Below are positions 11,221 through 22,224 of a stretch of 64,000 nt of DNA, piece after piece. Source of the DNA: Microvelia longipes (Eukaryota > Arthropoda > Insecta > Hemiptera > Veliidae); the NCBI GenBank assembly GCA_018340805.1, contig JACMZG010001863.1, forward strand, positions 54,917,762 to 54,981,761, written 5' to 3'. The notes under the pieces are model-generated. The model was not told where the DNA came from. It saw only the letters and a program-made list of their open reading frames with translations, and searched no databases. Each line of letters opens with the position of its first letter. Position 1 is the first letter of the stretch. Made by a program: the position numbers and the translations under genes.

Positions 11221-14200
11221 TTATTTGATATATTTCTCCATAAACTTCTTGTGAAATTCAGATCGCAGTGAATCGTTAATAAACTGGCTTCCTTTTTTAT
11301 CCGGTTCTGATCTTGCACAGTTCTTGAAAACAACATCATCATCCCACCTCCTCTTGACCTGAAGCAACAATAACAGTAAGTTTTCTTCAGAAAATAATTT
11401 GACATGATATTATGAAGAGTGTTTTTAACAGTTTAAGGAAGATGTGGCACAAATAGCAAAGGCTAACTTGCTATTGCAAAACAACATTTTTGCAATAGCA
11501 AAAATTAACTAAGAAACTAAGTTAACTTAGACAAACACATTCTACATGTTGAGTAAATTTAAAGCGGTGAACGATATTTAATCCAAGCGATGCTGAAAAA
11601 AAATGAACTGTTACAAAATGCAACTAAGTCTCAAGAACCTCATTGTGCCACAAAGCCTGGGCAAATTAACCTTGAAGTATTTAAACTTGCAGTTTCACAA
11701 GTTACATTAACTACTGACTTGACATAGTGTGTGCGAAATGGACACAAAAAAAAGGTGCGTATCACGCTGGAGGACCATAAAAAACAAAAGATGAATAAAT
11801 ACCTGATAGATGCAGTATTCACGGGCGAGGTAACCATAAGGATAAATAGGTAGGGAAATTAGGAATGAGAGGGTTACCTAAATTTACTTGAAGTGACTGA
11901 TATAACACTAGAGCACGGCTCATAAAAACTGAATAATGAAACTTGAAAATGAAACGAAAACCACAAAATTAGGCTGCAAGCTACGAGCATGGACAGCAGA
12001 AGACAACGAACTGAACTGATAAGGGGGAAAGCGACGCCATCAATTGGCGGGAAAACAAACATAAAATTTAACTAAATAAAGACTAAAAAATCGGCAATGG
12101 CGCCAAAATACAATTTAAAAAAAATAATCAAAAAACAAACACCGCCCGCCTTGAACTTTGTTCAACATCATGGCAGAATAAAAGAAGAAAAAAAGAAATA
12201 AAGTAAAGAAACAACATATTTACAAAAAAAGAAAAAAAATGAGAATTATTGTTGTGTAGGGAGTCTATATAGGCGAGTAGATGGTCTTAACAAAGAACCA
12301 GTCTCAGTTTGAACCTCAGCCTTCCTTACAACGCCGTCTGGTCCGGGGAAAACTGTCACAACACGACCAACAGGCCAGGTAAGCGGAGGAACATTGGGTT
12401 GCTCAATGACAACCAAATCATTGATCTGAAGATTAGGAGTAGGTCTAAACCATTTGGCTCTGGCTTGGAGTCCAGGCAAATACTCAGATCTCCATCTATT
12501 CCAAAATTGTTGGTATAAAGATTGAAGCAAGTTTAAATGCTTGAGAGGAGCATCAGGTAGGAGAGTATAATCAGGTTCCGGAGGGGCTACCATAGGTGGA
12601 CCCACCAAGAAATGAGAAGGAGTCAAGGGTCTGTAATCATTAGGGTCGCTTGACATAGCATAGAGAGGTCTAGAGTTGAGGATGCATTCGACTCGGGTAA
12701 ACAGAGACATTAATTGGAAAACAGTAGGAGTGTAAGTGCCAAGAACACGTTGTAGATGGTGTTTAGCAGAGCGCACTGCTCGCTCCCACAAGCCACCTTG
12801 GTGAGGGGCGGAAGGAGGAAGAAAATTAAATTTAATTTCATGAGTGCTACAGAAGTCAAGCAAAGAATCTTTGTTGTCTTCAAAAGCTTGCTGCCACTGT
12901 CTATTAAGTCGGCCAGCAGCACCAATAAAGTTGGTCCCACAATCAGAGTAGAGGTTGTGGGGAGCACTGCGACGACTAATGAATCGTTGAAGAACATCTA
13001 GAAAGGCATCTGTGGAAAGATCTTCAGCAAGTTCGATGTGAACTGCCTTAGTAGAAAAGCATATAAAAATACACATATAAGTTTTTACAATAGGAGCCTT
13101 TCGAAGGTGGTGAAGTTTAGTATCAAAGGGACCAGCAAAGTCCATACCCGAGTTATAAAAGGGTGGGGAAGGAGTAATCCGTTCTATGGGTAGATTTCCC
13201 ATTAAAGGAGGCTGATTATGAGGATTGACCTGGAAACAACGGTTGCATTTACAAAGTTGAGAGCGAATCGTCTGTTTGGCTGAAATAATCCAATATTTAG
13301 CAGAGAGCTGATATTGCACAAAGGATGACTCTGCGTGGCCATGTGCGAGATGATAATGCTCAATAAGAAGATTAACAAATAAATTATTCTTGGGCAGTAA
13401 AATAGGATGGGGACTCGAAGGGGAGTTGGATAAGCGTCCACCAACTCCCTTGTTGGTGGACGCTTATCAGGTCAGCATGGACCTGATAAGTCCATGCTTG
13501 TCAATGAAAGGGGTTAATCGTTGAAGCCATTTTGGTAACTCACAATTATTATCCAAGTGTTTAAGAACATCTTTAAAATGGATAAGCTGGATGTGCCGAC
13601 AGATGCAGATAACAGCTAAAGACTGTAGAGAAACTATCGAGTTAATTAATTCGGGTTTTAAAGAATAAAGAAATTTACAAATTAGAGATACTCTTTTGAC
13701 AAGTTGGGTCCAAGAAGTAATCCCAGGAAGGAAATCCTTTTCCTTGGTAACAGCTAAGGATACAAGTTCAACATTGACTTCTGAGGAAGAATCAGAGGGA
13801 ATGGAACTGGGCCATTCTGATTCAGACTGAACCAACCAGGTTGGTCCATGCCACCAAAGAGAGTGTAAAGTAATCTCTGATGGTTTAAGCCCTCTGGAGG
13901 CAGCATCCGCGGGGTTATCCGCCGAAGATACGTGGAACCAGTTAGAGATAACAGTCAAGTTTTGAATAGTAGAAACCCTATTGGCTACGAACGTTTTAAG
14001 TTTATATGGGGGTATTTTGATCCAACTGAGGACAATGGATGAATCACACCACAAATATACAGAAGAAATAGAAAAGTGTGCCTTCAGTAAGGGCAAATAG
14101 TGACCTACGAGATTGGCAAGCAGATAAGCTCCAAGTAATTCCAAACGAGGAATGTTCAGCACTTTTAGAGGAGCTACCTTTGTTTTGGCAACTACTATAG

Positions 14201-17200
14201 TAACAGTAACCTGACCATTAGGATTTGTAGAGCGCAAATATAAATCGGCACCATAGCCAGTTTTACAGGCATCACAAAATCCATGTAATTGATAGGTATC
14301 AGCATTCAAGGAAAATGGTCTGTTAATAGAAACAGATTGAAGATCAATGAGTGAGGAAATGAAATTGCACCACTCCTCAGATAAGTGAGGAGGTAGGGGA
14401 GTATCCCAGTCAAGAGGTTCAAGCCACAATGCTTGCATAAAAGTTTTGACGCTCATTACCACAGGGGCAACCCATCCGCAAGGGTCATATATCTGAGCAA
14501 TTTTTGAAAGAACCAAGCGTTTGGTTATTTTGGAGTTACAATCAATATTAAGTAGAGAAGGAGATAATCTGAAGGAGAAGGTATCAGTGGATGTATTCCA
14601 TAAAAGGCCTAAAACACTAACAGTATGGTCTTGAGGCAACAAGGAATCCTTATCCAATTCACTAACATCACTGAGAAGAGCAGGGTGATTGCTTTTCCAC
14701 TTTTTTAAGGTAAAACCACCACGTCTAAGAAGAGATATTAAATCTGATTGAAGTTTAAGAGCATTTTGAAGCGAATTTGCCCCACAAAATATATCATCTA
14801 CAAAGGCAGATTCTAGGAGAGCTTGAGCAGCTAGAGGAAAGTCAGTCCCTTCATCAGCTGCAAGCTGGCGTAAAGTTTTGAGAGCCAAGTACGGGCTAGT
14901 AGAAATTCCATAGATGACAGTGGTTAAATAATAAATTTGAATATTGTCCTGAGGACTTTCACGCCACAAGATACATTGATAAGGTTGGTCTTGTGAGTCA
15001 AGAGAAATTTGTCTGAACATCTGTTCAATATCGCACGAGAAGACAAATGGGAATTTACGAAATAGAGTCACTACATCAGTAACTAATGTCTGGAGCTTTG
15101 GCCCAGGTAATAAAATATCATTAAGAGATTTACCATTAGACGTTTTACAGCTAGCATTAAAAACTACTCTTATTTTAGAAGTATCACCATGGGTTTTGAA
15201 CACACCATGGTGGGGTATAAAATACAAGGTAGGCTCATCAGACTTTACAAGTCTCATATGACCTTGATTTTTTAAGTCTTGCATAAATGCTAAGTAAGAT
15301 GAATGAAAATTTGAATCCTTGGCAAACTTTCGTTCCATGTAAAGGAACTGTCTTAAAGCAGCATCATAGGAATCACCTAAGTCTTTACAGTCACGAAAAG
15401 GCAATCGTACTGAGTAACGCCCAATGTCATCACGAACAGTGGATGAAGCAAACAAATTCTCACATGCTTGGTCTTCATCAGAGAGAAAAGGAGACACAGT
15501 AGGGGGTTCTTCAACCTGCCAAAAGGCTTTTATGGAATCATTAAGATCTTCAGTAGTAGAAGTAGCAAGAGATACAATAGAATGTGATGAATCCTTATTG
15601 TGAAAATTATAATGAAGTAAATCTAAGTTTACAGGATCACATATTTTAGGAGATATGTTGGAAATACAAGACAGATTACAAGACAATGATAGCACAGGAG
15701 GCACATTCCCCATAACCACATAGCCGAACTGTGTAGGCACCGCATAAGGTAAATCAGGGCCAAGGGAAATGGGCTTCCCTGTTAGCACAGCAACGGTAAG
15801 GTCAGCATTGAGTAAACAATCAACTCGAGAGTTAACATCAAATGTTGGGTCAGCAAGGACAAAATTTTTTAAACTATCCTTAACTTCAGACGGTACTGGA
15901 AAGCAAGGAGTAGAAGATGTAATCTTAGGCATGATAATGAACTGATGTTCAGAAGAAACAGTTTTACCACCAAGAGTTTGGACAGTAAGAAAGGCGGAAC
16001 CATTGGAGTGACTAATGGTTTGCCCTACACCACTAATGGAAAAGCGAGTTTTGCAAAGATTTACGTTTAACAGTTGGGCACATCGTTCTGTAACAAATGA
16101 AGCATGAGAAGCAGAATCCAAGATTGCTCGGGCAATAATGTGCTGAGTGGGCGATACTTGAAGTTTAACTAGACAAGTAGCCATTAAAATAAAAAAATAA
16201 AAATAAAATAAATAAATCTTTATTAACATAAAATACAATAAATGCACAAAAGTTACATCGTCACTAAATACTATTTAAAATAAAAAGCCCTCATCAAATA
16301 GATGTGGCATAAGTTTAATGTCTTAAATCAAATCTGCGCTCCTAATCAAATTTTATTTCTTTAAATTCTGAAATAGAGTACAAGGGATTTTGAAGCAATA
16401 TTACTTTAATATCATTAAAACAGATGGTGTGCTATCTGTAGAGGGACAATCAGAAGAAAGGGTGACTGTAGACGGTTGATTAAGAATAGGAGTGGCAGCA
16501 TTTCCAGAATTAACAGAAGGACTTTGAGTGTGAGAACTACTAGACGCTGCTAGTAGTTGAGCTTCGGGTTTGAAGCTAGAAGAACCAAAGCATAGAAGAC
16601 TATGGTGTTTGGATGAGCAGGACTTGCAAACACTAGTGCTTGTACACTTGGAAAATTGATGTGGTTTTAAACAATTGGCACAGTAGGACTTGGATTTAAT
16701 CCAATTAAATCGATCCCTTGGAGATTTAGATGAAAATATAGAACATTTATATATGCTATGTTCCTTAGAATCACACACACAGCATGAACTCATAGGATTA
16801 ATTGCTAAGGAAGACATAGAACGCAAGCGTGGCTTGAAGGGTTTAGAAACTGCTTTGGGTGCAGAGTCCCTTTTTAAATCAGAAGTGCAACTAACTGTTT
16901 CTTTACGAATAGCTAGCGCCGTTAAAAAATCAGTAAGAGATTGAAGCGATGGAACTTGTTTCACATCAGAGCAGCTGTCCTCGAATTTATTTTTAAGACC
17001 AGAGTCTAATTTGGATATTACCAAATGGGTTAAAATTGTTTCATAGTAACCGTTTGGCGATACATTCCTTAAGGCGTTAAGGTTGACGGTCAAATTGTCT
17101 AATAAGGTTCTTACAGAAGCAGCAGATTTCAGTTCTGCATTAGGCAGATTTAATAGATGCTCACAATAGAGCGAAATTTGACGGCGAGGATTATGATACC

Positions 17201-20200
17201 TAGAGATAAGCAGGTCAAGAGCAACCTTGTAGTTGCTATCAGTTAGGGTAAGGTGGTTGACTATACTTTTAGATGAAGAATCCAGTCCTTGCAGAAGATA
17301 CTGGAACTTTTGAACATCACTTAAAGAAGCATTTGAATCAATTAACGATTTAAACTGACCGTAAAACTGATCCCAATCAATAAAATTCCCATTAAAGGAA
17401 GGAGTATTAAACTTGGGAAGAGATACGAGAGATGCATTTACAGGTGCAACCATTTTATATGACTTTTCATCATACTCGTCAAGAGTAAGATTAGCTTTTT
17501 TACACCCTAGTAAGTAAATTTTTTCAAGTTCTGATATTTGATCAATTAAAGTCTCATCCTCAAACTCTGAGGGTAGTTTATCACACAAAAGATAAGGGTC
17601 AACGAACGTAGAAAATTCTGAATATTTATCTTTGAGTTGATTTAAAAGAGTAGACAACTCTTTCTTAGCAGTAACGAGGTCGGGATCTACATTGTCGATT
17701 TGTAGACACAACTCTTGAATACATTTACGATGTTTTTGATAGCATCGATTAAAAACGGCAAAACTCATCTTAGACATATTGAAAATGAATAAATTTTACG
17801 AAAACACAAGGAAAACAAAAATAAACGGAACTAAAATGGCCGAAAATAATTCTTTCTGTTTCTCAACCAGTGTTGGCAGATTTATAGATCTGCATTTAAC
17901 AAAACGTAAGTTGCTAGACCTGGAGAACAGAAGCATTCGAGAACGAAAAACAAAATGGTGAAGCACAGCATAAACTAATAAATACGAAAAAAATACGTTT
18001 TTATTAAAGGATAAAATGAAACAACAGCAAAAAAACACAAGTTATTGTGGCATGGCACAGGTAACATAAACTTTTAAAACAAGGAAAGCTGTGAAGCAAT
18101 TTATCACAATTAAAACGAACAAAGTAAACGGTAAAATAAAATATAAATTAACTTTACTATACCTCTGGTAGTGTGCGAAATGGACACAAAAAAAAGGGTG
18201 CGTATCACGCTGGAGGACCATAAAAAACAAAAGATGAATAAATACCTGATAGATGCAGTATTCACGGGCGAGGTAACCATAAGGATAAATAGGTAGGGAA
18301 ATTAGGAATGAGAGGGTTACCTAAATTTACTTGAAGTGACTGATATAACACTAGAGCACGGCTCATAAAAACTGAATAATGAAACTTGAAAATGAAACGA
18401 AAACCACAAAATTAGGCTGCAAGCTACGAGCATGGACAGCAGAAGACAACGAACTGAACTGATAAGGGGGGAAAGCGACGCCATCAATTGGCGGGAAAAC
18501 AAACATAAAATTTAACTAAATAAAGACTAAAAAATCGGCAATGGCGCCAAAATACAATTTAAAAAAAATAATCAAAAAACAAACATAGTGCTTAACATGA
18601 CACGGTTAAGTTCGACTTAATGACTTATTCAATGAACAACATTCTCTACACGTGGGAATTCAGAGAGAAGACTTAAGAGACTTTTTTTTATTTTGACTCT
18701 TTATCTGCCTCACAACCTTTAAGAAGGGTGAGAATATGAATACGATCAGCACTCTGTGAATAGTGCAGCCTCACTCTAGACTAGAGTATCTGCTAACCTT
18801 GGTAGCTGAGGTTTCAGAAGGTTAAGCATGCCTGATGCCTAAATTTTCACCGAGTTTAGAGTTCATGTTAAAAACCACACTACGTATTCATTTAAATCTT
18901 AGTCAAGATTTCCTTCCATCTTTACCCTAAGGTAATAACTATGAGAGATAGTTATTACCTGCAATAGACATGGCCTGACTGAGTTTTAAACCTTAGTTAT
19001 CCTAAGAGCAACAGGTGGCCTCGAAAAGACCTGACGCTTCAACCGACTGAAATATCAGTAAATACTAGTTCACTTGAATCTCATTCACTGAAGTTGCACA
19101 AAAACAAATAAAAGTTCTTAAACAACTTGATATCCACTGTACAGAGATTTAACCAGCTTTTATAGTTTTGGTTAATACTTTACATAATAAAACCATTTAA
19201 TCAAACATAAAAATTCCACTCACTCCCACCCTCAACTTCCGTCATCCGAACAACCTCAAATAAGGCCACAAGAAGAGGAAAATATATGATAAAGCATATT
19301 TCCTTTGAAAACAGGCTGGACAAATGTTACCTTGAGGTCAGTTTTGGTAGCCTGAGCACTGTAGTTCAGAAGAGGATTTCCACTTAAAATATTTTCCATC
19401 CTTATCCTTTCTTCTTCTTGCTTCCTTTCATTTTCCTGCAAATGATTAATTACAAAATATTAACAAATTGTAATTAATAAAGAAAAATAAAAGAGGTTGA
19501 ATTTTAAAGTCACTGAGGCACAATACATTGATTATACTGACGGTCAAACTGGGATTAACAAAACATAGACACATCTTGTTTTGAAATAGCTTCACTAAAT
19601 CAACATTGCTTTCATCATTTCAGGCATAGCCACTTAATGGTGCCTAAAAACTATCAAAATACTATACACTGACCAATAAATGTAAGGAACCCGTGATGAG
19701 CAGTATCACCTCTCCTTTTTAGAACACCTAATACTATAAAACAAAAGTAAAAAAAATATATCCTTATAGATCACTTTTACACAAGACAGAATGATGACAC
19801 TGAGACTTACCTTTCTGATTTGTTCCTGAGCTCTTTCTTTCCGAATCCTGGATAATTCAGCGAGTAAAGTTGCAGTGTCATCATCGCTGTCGTCATCATC
19901 TGAGTCCTCCTCGTCAATGGGATCATCTGCATCGAGACTGGCTGCAGGAACTTGTTCAAGCTTCAGTCTCTTTACACCTCCAGAGCTACCACTACAACAA
20001 ATGATTTATTTAATCCTTTAATTATGAAAAGAAACTCTCAGAACAACAGACTTTAGAAGAGAAACTAAGCGAAACTTGGTCTAACTTTACAAAAAAAAAC
20101 GTCAAATCGTGTGCTTTCTGGCACTTTTGCTCAGTAAATTGTTGCTTATTCACAAAAGCCCCATCTGCGAAGTATGGATTTATATTAACTGAATTTAGGG

Positions 20201-22224
20201 TGGAGATAAGGCTCTGGATCAACAACAATAGCAAAAATTACTCCCAAAGAAATTGAAACAATATTATTTTCAACAAATATGTTAGATAGGGGCAAATAAT
20301 ATACAGTTTGGGGTACTTATTTACTTGGTTCCCAACATAATGTTGGGACCCAAGTAAATATGGCGATATAGGGCAATTATTCACTTGGGTACCGATAATA
20401 TATTTACTAAATTATACAAAAGATATTATTTAACAATCTTAATAGGGGATGTTGAAAAGCAAAGGGGCTATTGTATGGGATTGAGAAGGGGGGGGGGGGA
20501 GAAAAGATTGATAATTAAGTAAGTGAGATAATATAGTGCGAAAGTACCCTTGGTTCCCAACATAAAATGGGGACCCAAGTACAAGTAAATAAGTGCTGTG
20601 TGGGTGCCCGGATGGGGTTGCCTATACGTGTAAATGACAAAAAATTTCATTTTTCAAAAAAAAGTCATTCTTGATAAAAGCTATGTTTTTAAACTAAGAT
20701 TTTTCATATGAAAAATCTTCAATATAATCTATCAATATGATTATATTTATCGCGAAAGTGGTCAGGTTACTTTTTCCATGTTTCAAAATTTAATATATAG
20801 GGCCCCTCTAGTAATAATATCTCTATGGTAGACGGAGTATAAATTCACTAGTAATTAGTAATAACACTTACTGTTCCACAGGACGAGATCTTCCTTTCTC
20901 CCTTTCTTCTAATTCTTTACGGAAGTCACGAGAACGAAGTTCATCAGTTGTTCCTTGTCCATTCTCCCTAAAATTAGATAGTTATTAGACATAATAATAA
21001 ACTAAATAATAAATATAAGTGGTTATTATCATTTTAACTCTAGCAATAGTCAAGATTATTACATTCTTATTATTCCACTTTAAGTTCTGTCAGATGTTGA
21101 TTGTAACGATGCTTATAGGTTACATGGTATTCTCTTTAGAGTGTAGTCACCATTCGTGTTGATGGCCTGATATTATTTAAAACAGTATTATTTCAATAAA
21201 ATAATAGTTCTTTAAACAGGTTATATGGCAAACACATTTAAGTCTCGCATTGATTCTTACATCAAAGCAGTGGAGTTGACCAGATTCCATCTTCATTAAG
21301 TACGTTCACACACACTCTAGATCCGCGGATCGTATAGAATACGTATACAATACGGTCAACTAACTTCACGGTTCTTGCAGCGTATTTGTTTAGTCGATCG
21401 AGTGATAACTGATCCCGCCAAAACATGGCGTCTTGTATAGTGAACCTTCACTTTTGGTTATAAGGAAGTTTTAAAAAAAAAAAATATATTTAATTAAATT
21501 GTGATTTCTTTGCGTAATAATAAAGTTACACTAAAAAAAATAATATTCCAAAAGTTATTTGATCAAAAACGGTTATATAGAAGTGAAATAAAAATTCGAC
21601 GAGAAGGTTATCCGTTATATACAATCGTCTCTTAAGGTACACACACAAAAAGACAGCGTATCGGGGGATCCATTTAGATTCCATCTCCTTAGTTCTAGCG
21701 TATGCGATTGGATCCCCTCCGCATGGTTCATACAGCTTAAATTACCGTATTGAGAGATCGTACTCTATACGATATGCGGATCTAAAGTGTGTGTGAACGT
21801 ACTAATTGTTCTAGCATATCCAACAGAGGGTTCAAGTAGTGTACTTCAAACGATCTGCATATTAAATGTTCCAGGAGATTAGCCTACTGATCAATTACCA
21901 TATAATCCATTGGAAACCTTGGTTAATTAATAACCTGAACGCATCACTAATAGAACATAATATTCAGTAAGGGGTGAATCCATATTAAAGCAAGGCCTTG
22001 TTATGGGGAACTAACTCAAATCCACTTTCAGACTACATACTTCATTAAACAGATATACACAAAAAATAAGTAGAATGACCTAATTGGTAATACCTGAATT
22101 TAATTTTGGTATGACCTGGGAGATCTCTGCTGGAATATTGCTTGGAAATAGCACTGAGATCCTTCTCACCCCTGCCTTGCCCTCCTCGAGCAGGCTCGAA
22201 CGTAGGACGAGCAGCTGTCGTCAT
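11221..22224 (-). CDS. CWC15: Spliceosome-associated protein CWC15
   Basis: Complete five-exon gene for CWC15, a component of the Prp19/NineTeen-related complex that joins the spliceosome at activation. Coding exons: 22224-22094, 20967-20872, 19991-19811, 19435-19331, 11358-11221. All phases join to 216 residues, close to the usual ~225-230. The N-terminus [15 protein letters not shown], the acidic [19 protein letters not shown] tract, the [12 protein letters not shown] coiled-coil end and the C-terminus [16 protein letters not shown]...KFMEKYIK are hallmark segments. A good acceptor (TTACTTTTAG) lies just upstream of the ATG, implying a 5' UTR intron. Intron 1 holds a Harbinger-like MITE. 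The 8-kb last intron contains a whole BEL/Pao element in the same orientation. Confidence 0.95.
11725..11729. repeat. Target-site duplication of BEL/Pao (left)
   Basis: TAGTG directly before the lower LTR. The identical pentamer follows the upper LTR at 18,586-18,590. A 5-bp duplication is usual for BEL/Pao. Confidence 0.85.
11730..12141 (-). repeat. BEL/Pao 3' LTR
   Basis: 412 bp, TGTGCGAAATGG at one end and AAACAAACA at the other. It matches 18,172-18,585 apart from one-base differences in an A/G run and a G run. Confidence 0.95.
12246..13319 (-). CDS. BEL/Pao integrase region
   Basis: Open frame of 357 residues for the integrase part of BEL/Pao Pol. It shows CNRCFQ of the zinc-binding HHCC domain. 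The catalytic core carries [34 protein letters not shown] and [15 protein letters not shown] (the D,D,E residues lie in these segments). A C-terminal chromodomain-like strand region contains WPVGRVV. The frame continues upstream to about 13,442, including [13 protein letters not shown], so the first Met is not the true start. It joins the RT-RNase H frame only across the 36-bp insertion. Confidence 0.9.
   Translation of the reverse strand: MQYQLSAKYWIISAKQTIRSQLCKCNRCFQVNPHNQPPLMGNLPIERITPSPPFYNSGMDFAGPFDTKLHHLRKAPIVKTYMCIFICFSTKAVHIELAEDLSTDAFLDVLQRFISRRSAPHNLYSDCGTNFIGAAGRLNRQWQQAFEDNKDSLLDFCSTHEIKFNFLPPSAPHQGGLWERAVRSAKHHLQRVLGTYTPTVFQLMSLFTRVECILNSRPLYAMSSDPNDYRPLTPSHFLVGPPMVAPPEPDYTLLPDAPLKHLNLLQSLYQQFWNRWRSEYLPGLQARAKWFRPTPNLQINDLVVIEQPNVPPLTWPVGRVVTVFPGPDGVVRKAEVQTETGSLLRPSTRLYRLPTQQ
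13446..13481 (-). other. 36-bp inverted-copy insertion with stops in BEL/Pao pol
   Basis: Between the RNase H end (HGLIR) and the GGRLSN segment that normally follows directly, 36 extra bases repeat neighbouring bases in inverted orientation. They form two nested hairpins and place TGA and TAA in frame. The length is a multiple of three, so the frame itself is kept. Confidence 0.75.
13467..16247 (-). CDS. BEL/Pao Pol: protease, reverse transcriptase, RNase H
   Basis: Open frame of 926 residues. The aspartic protease carries [11 protein letters not shown]. The RT carries RVVFNASC, the [12 protein letters not shown] motif, [10 protein letters not shown] and the FVDDIFCG catalytic box. The RNase H region carries [24 protein letters not shown] and [11 protein letters not shown], followed by [12 protein letters not shown]. 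The native reading begins near [10 protein letters not shown] at about 16,184. The upstream Met at 16,247 lies inside an inserted LINE fragment. The frame stops in the 36-bp insertion before integrase. Confidence 0.9.
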   Translation of the reverse strand: MHLLYFMLIKIYLFYFYFFILMATCLVKLQVSPTQHIIARAILDSASHASFVTERCAQLLNVNLCKTRFSISGVGQTISHSNGSAFLTVQTLGGKTVSSEHQFIIMPKITSSTPCFPVPSEVKDSLKNFVLADPTFDVNSRVDCLLNADLTVAVLTGKPISLGPDLPYAVPTQFGYVVMGNVPPVLSLSCNLSCISNISPKICDPVNLDLLHYNFHNKDSSHSIVSLATSTTEDLNDSIKAFWQVEEPPTVSPFLSDEDQACENLFASSTVRDDIGRYSVRLPFRDCKDLGDSYDAALRQFLYMERKFAKDSNFHSSYLAFMQDLKNQGHMRLVKSDEPTLYFIPHHGVFKTHGDTSKIRVVFNASCKTSNGKSLNDILLPGPKLQTLVTDVVTLFRKFPFVFSCDIEQMFRQISLDSQDQPYQCILWRESPQDNIQIYYLTTVIYGISTSPYLALKTLRQLAADEGTDFPLAAQALLESAFVDDIFCGANSLQNALKLQSDLISLLRRGGFTLKKWKSNHPALLSDVSELDKDSLLPQDHTVSVLGLLWNTSTDTFSFRLSPSLLNIDCNSKITKRLVLSKIAQIYDPCGWVAPVVMSVKTFMQALWLEPLDWDTPLPPHLSEEWCNFISSLIDLQSVSINRPFSLNADTYQLHGFCDACKTGYGADLYLRSTNPNGQVTVTIVVAKTKVAPLKVLNIPRLELLGAYLLANLVGHYLPLLKAHFSISSVYLWCDSSIVLSWIKIPPYKLKTFVANRVSTIQNLTVISNWFHVSSADNPADAASRGLKPSEITLHSLWWHGPTWLVQSESEWPSSIPSDSSSEVNVELVSLAVTKEKDFLPGITSWTQLVKRVSLICKFLYSLKPELINSIVSLQSLAVICICRHIQLIHFKDVLKHLDNNCELPKWLQRLTPFIDKHGLIRSMLT
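16190..16412 (-). mobile_element. LINE 3' fragment inserted between gag and pol
   Basis: A 223-bp non-coding piece flanked by TTTTAATG (- strand) at 16,413-16,420 and 16,182-16,189. Its 3' part on the - strand has TTAATAAAG followed by a T-rich ATTTT-type tail, typical of 5'-truncated LINE ends. Removing it joins gag to protease in frame, as in usual BEL/Pao gag-pol. The gag frame therefore stops three codons inside the insert. Confidence 0.65.
16401..17777 (-). CDS. BEL/Pao Gag
   Basis: Open frame of 458 residues starting [14 protein letters not shown]. It has the retrotransposon capsid-like region ([31 protein letters not shown]) and two to three zinc knuckles near the C-terminus ([41 protein letters not shown]). 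It packages element RNA and supports reverse transcription. The last three codons come from the inserted LINE fragment. Confidence 0.9.
   Translation of the reverse strand: MSKMSFAVFNRCYQKHRKCIQELCLQIDNVDPDLVTAKKELSTLLNQLKDKYSEFSTFVDPYLLCDKLPSEFEDETLIDQISELEKIYLLGCKKANLTLDEYDEKSYKMVAPVNASLVSLPKFNTPSFNGNFIDWDQFYGQFKSLIDSNASLSDVQKFQYLLQGLDSSSKSIVNHLTLTDSNYKVALDLLISRYHNPRRQISLYCEHLLNLPNAELKSAASVRTLLDNLTVNLNALRNVSPNGYYETILTHLVISKLDSGLKNKFEDSCSDVKQVPSLQSLTDFLTALAIRKETVSCTSDLKRDSAPKAVSKPFKPRLRSMSSLAINPMSSCCVCDSKEHSIYKCSIFSSKSPRDRFNWIKSKSYCANCLKPHQFSKCTSTSVCKSCSSKHHSLLCFGSSSFKPEAQLLAASSSSHTQSPSVNSGNAATPILNQPSTVTLSSDCPSTDSTPSVLMILK
18172..18585 (-). repeat. BEL/Pao 5' LTR
   Basis: 414 bp. It would carry the element promoter on the - strand. 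I could not identify a convincing primer-binding site just inside it: the adjoining bases do not begin TGG. Confidence 0.95.
18591..19330. other. CWC15 intron 4, right remainder
   Basis: Intronic sequence to the right of the BEL/Pao element. It contains a small palindrome (GGTAATAACTAT and its complement around 18,931-18,960) and a 40-bp block at 19,216-19,257 that recurs at 48,999-49,038. No coding signal. Confidence 0.5.
19216..19257. repeat. Short dispersed block shared with 49.0 kb
   Basis: About 40 bp, including CACTCCCACCCTCAACTTCC, essentially identical to 48,999-49,038. Function unknown. Confidence 0.7.
20690..20835 (-). mobile_element. Partial hAT-like MITE
   Basis: The terminal part, in reverse orientation, of the MITE family seen at 7,823 and 55,095. 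It ends in CTAGTAATAATATCTCTATG at 20,831. It lies in CWC15 intron 2. Confidence 0.65.
21300..21802. mobile_element. MITE, PIF/Harbinger-like
   Basis: 503 bp with about 45-bp terminal inverted repeats starting GTACGTTCACACACACT. It is flanked by TAA at 21,297-21,299 and 21,803-21,805. A 3-bp TWA target duplication fits PIF/Harbinger. It lies in CWC15 intron 1 and has no transposase frame. Confidence 0.8.

Larger units (their letters stand above)
11730..18585 (-). mobile_element. BEL/Pao LTR retrotransposon, nearly intact
   Basis: A 6.86-kb element with two near-identical LTRs that begin TGT and end ACA, a 5-bp TAGTG duplication, gag (16,401-17,777), protease-RT-RNase H (13,467-16,247) and integrase (12,246 to about 13,442). 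The element reads right to left, the same sense as the host gene CWC15, in whose last intron it lies. The LTRs differ only by two homopolymer-length changes as far as I can see, implying recent insertion. A purine-rich tract lies just inside the 3' LTR at 12,142-12,152. No env is seen. The coding region is broken by a 36-bp insertion and by a 223-bp LINE piece. Confidence 0.95.

Noticed and set aside
18140..18171. Primer-binding site of the BEL/Pao element
   Set aside because: The bases just inside the 5' LTR (CTACCAGAGGTATAG on the - strand) do not begin with the TGG expected to pair with a tRNA 3' CCA, so no tRNA can be assigned.
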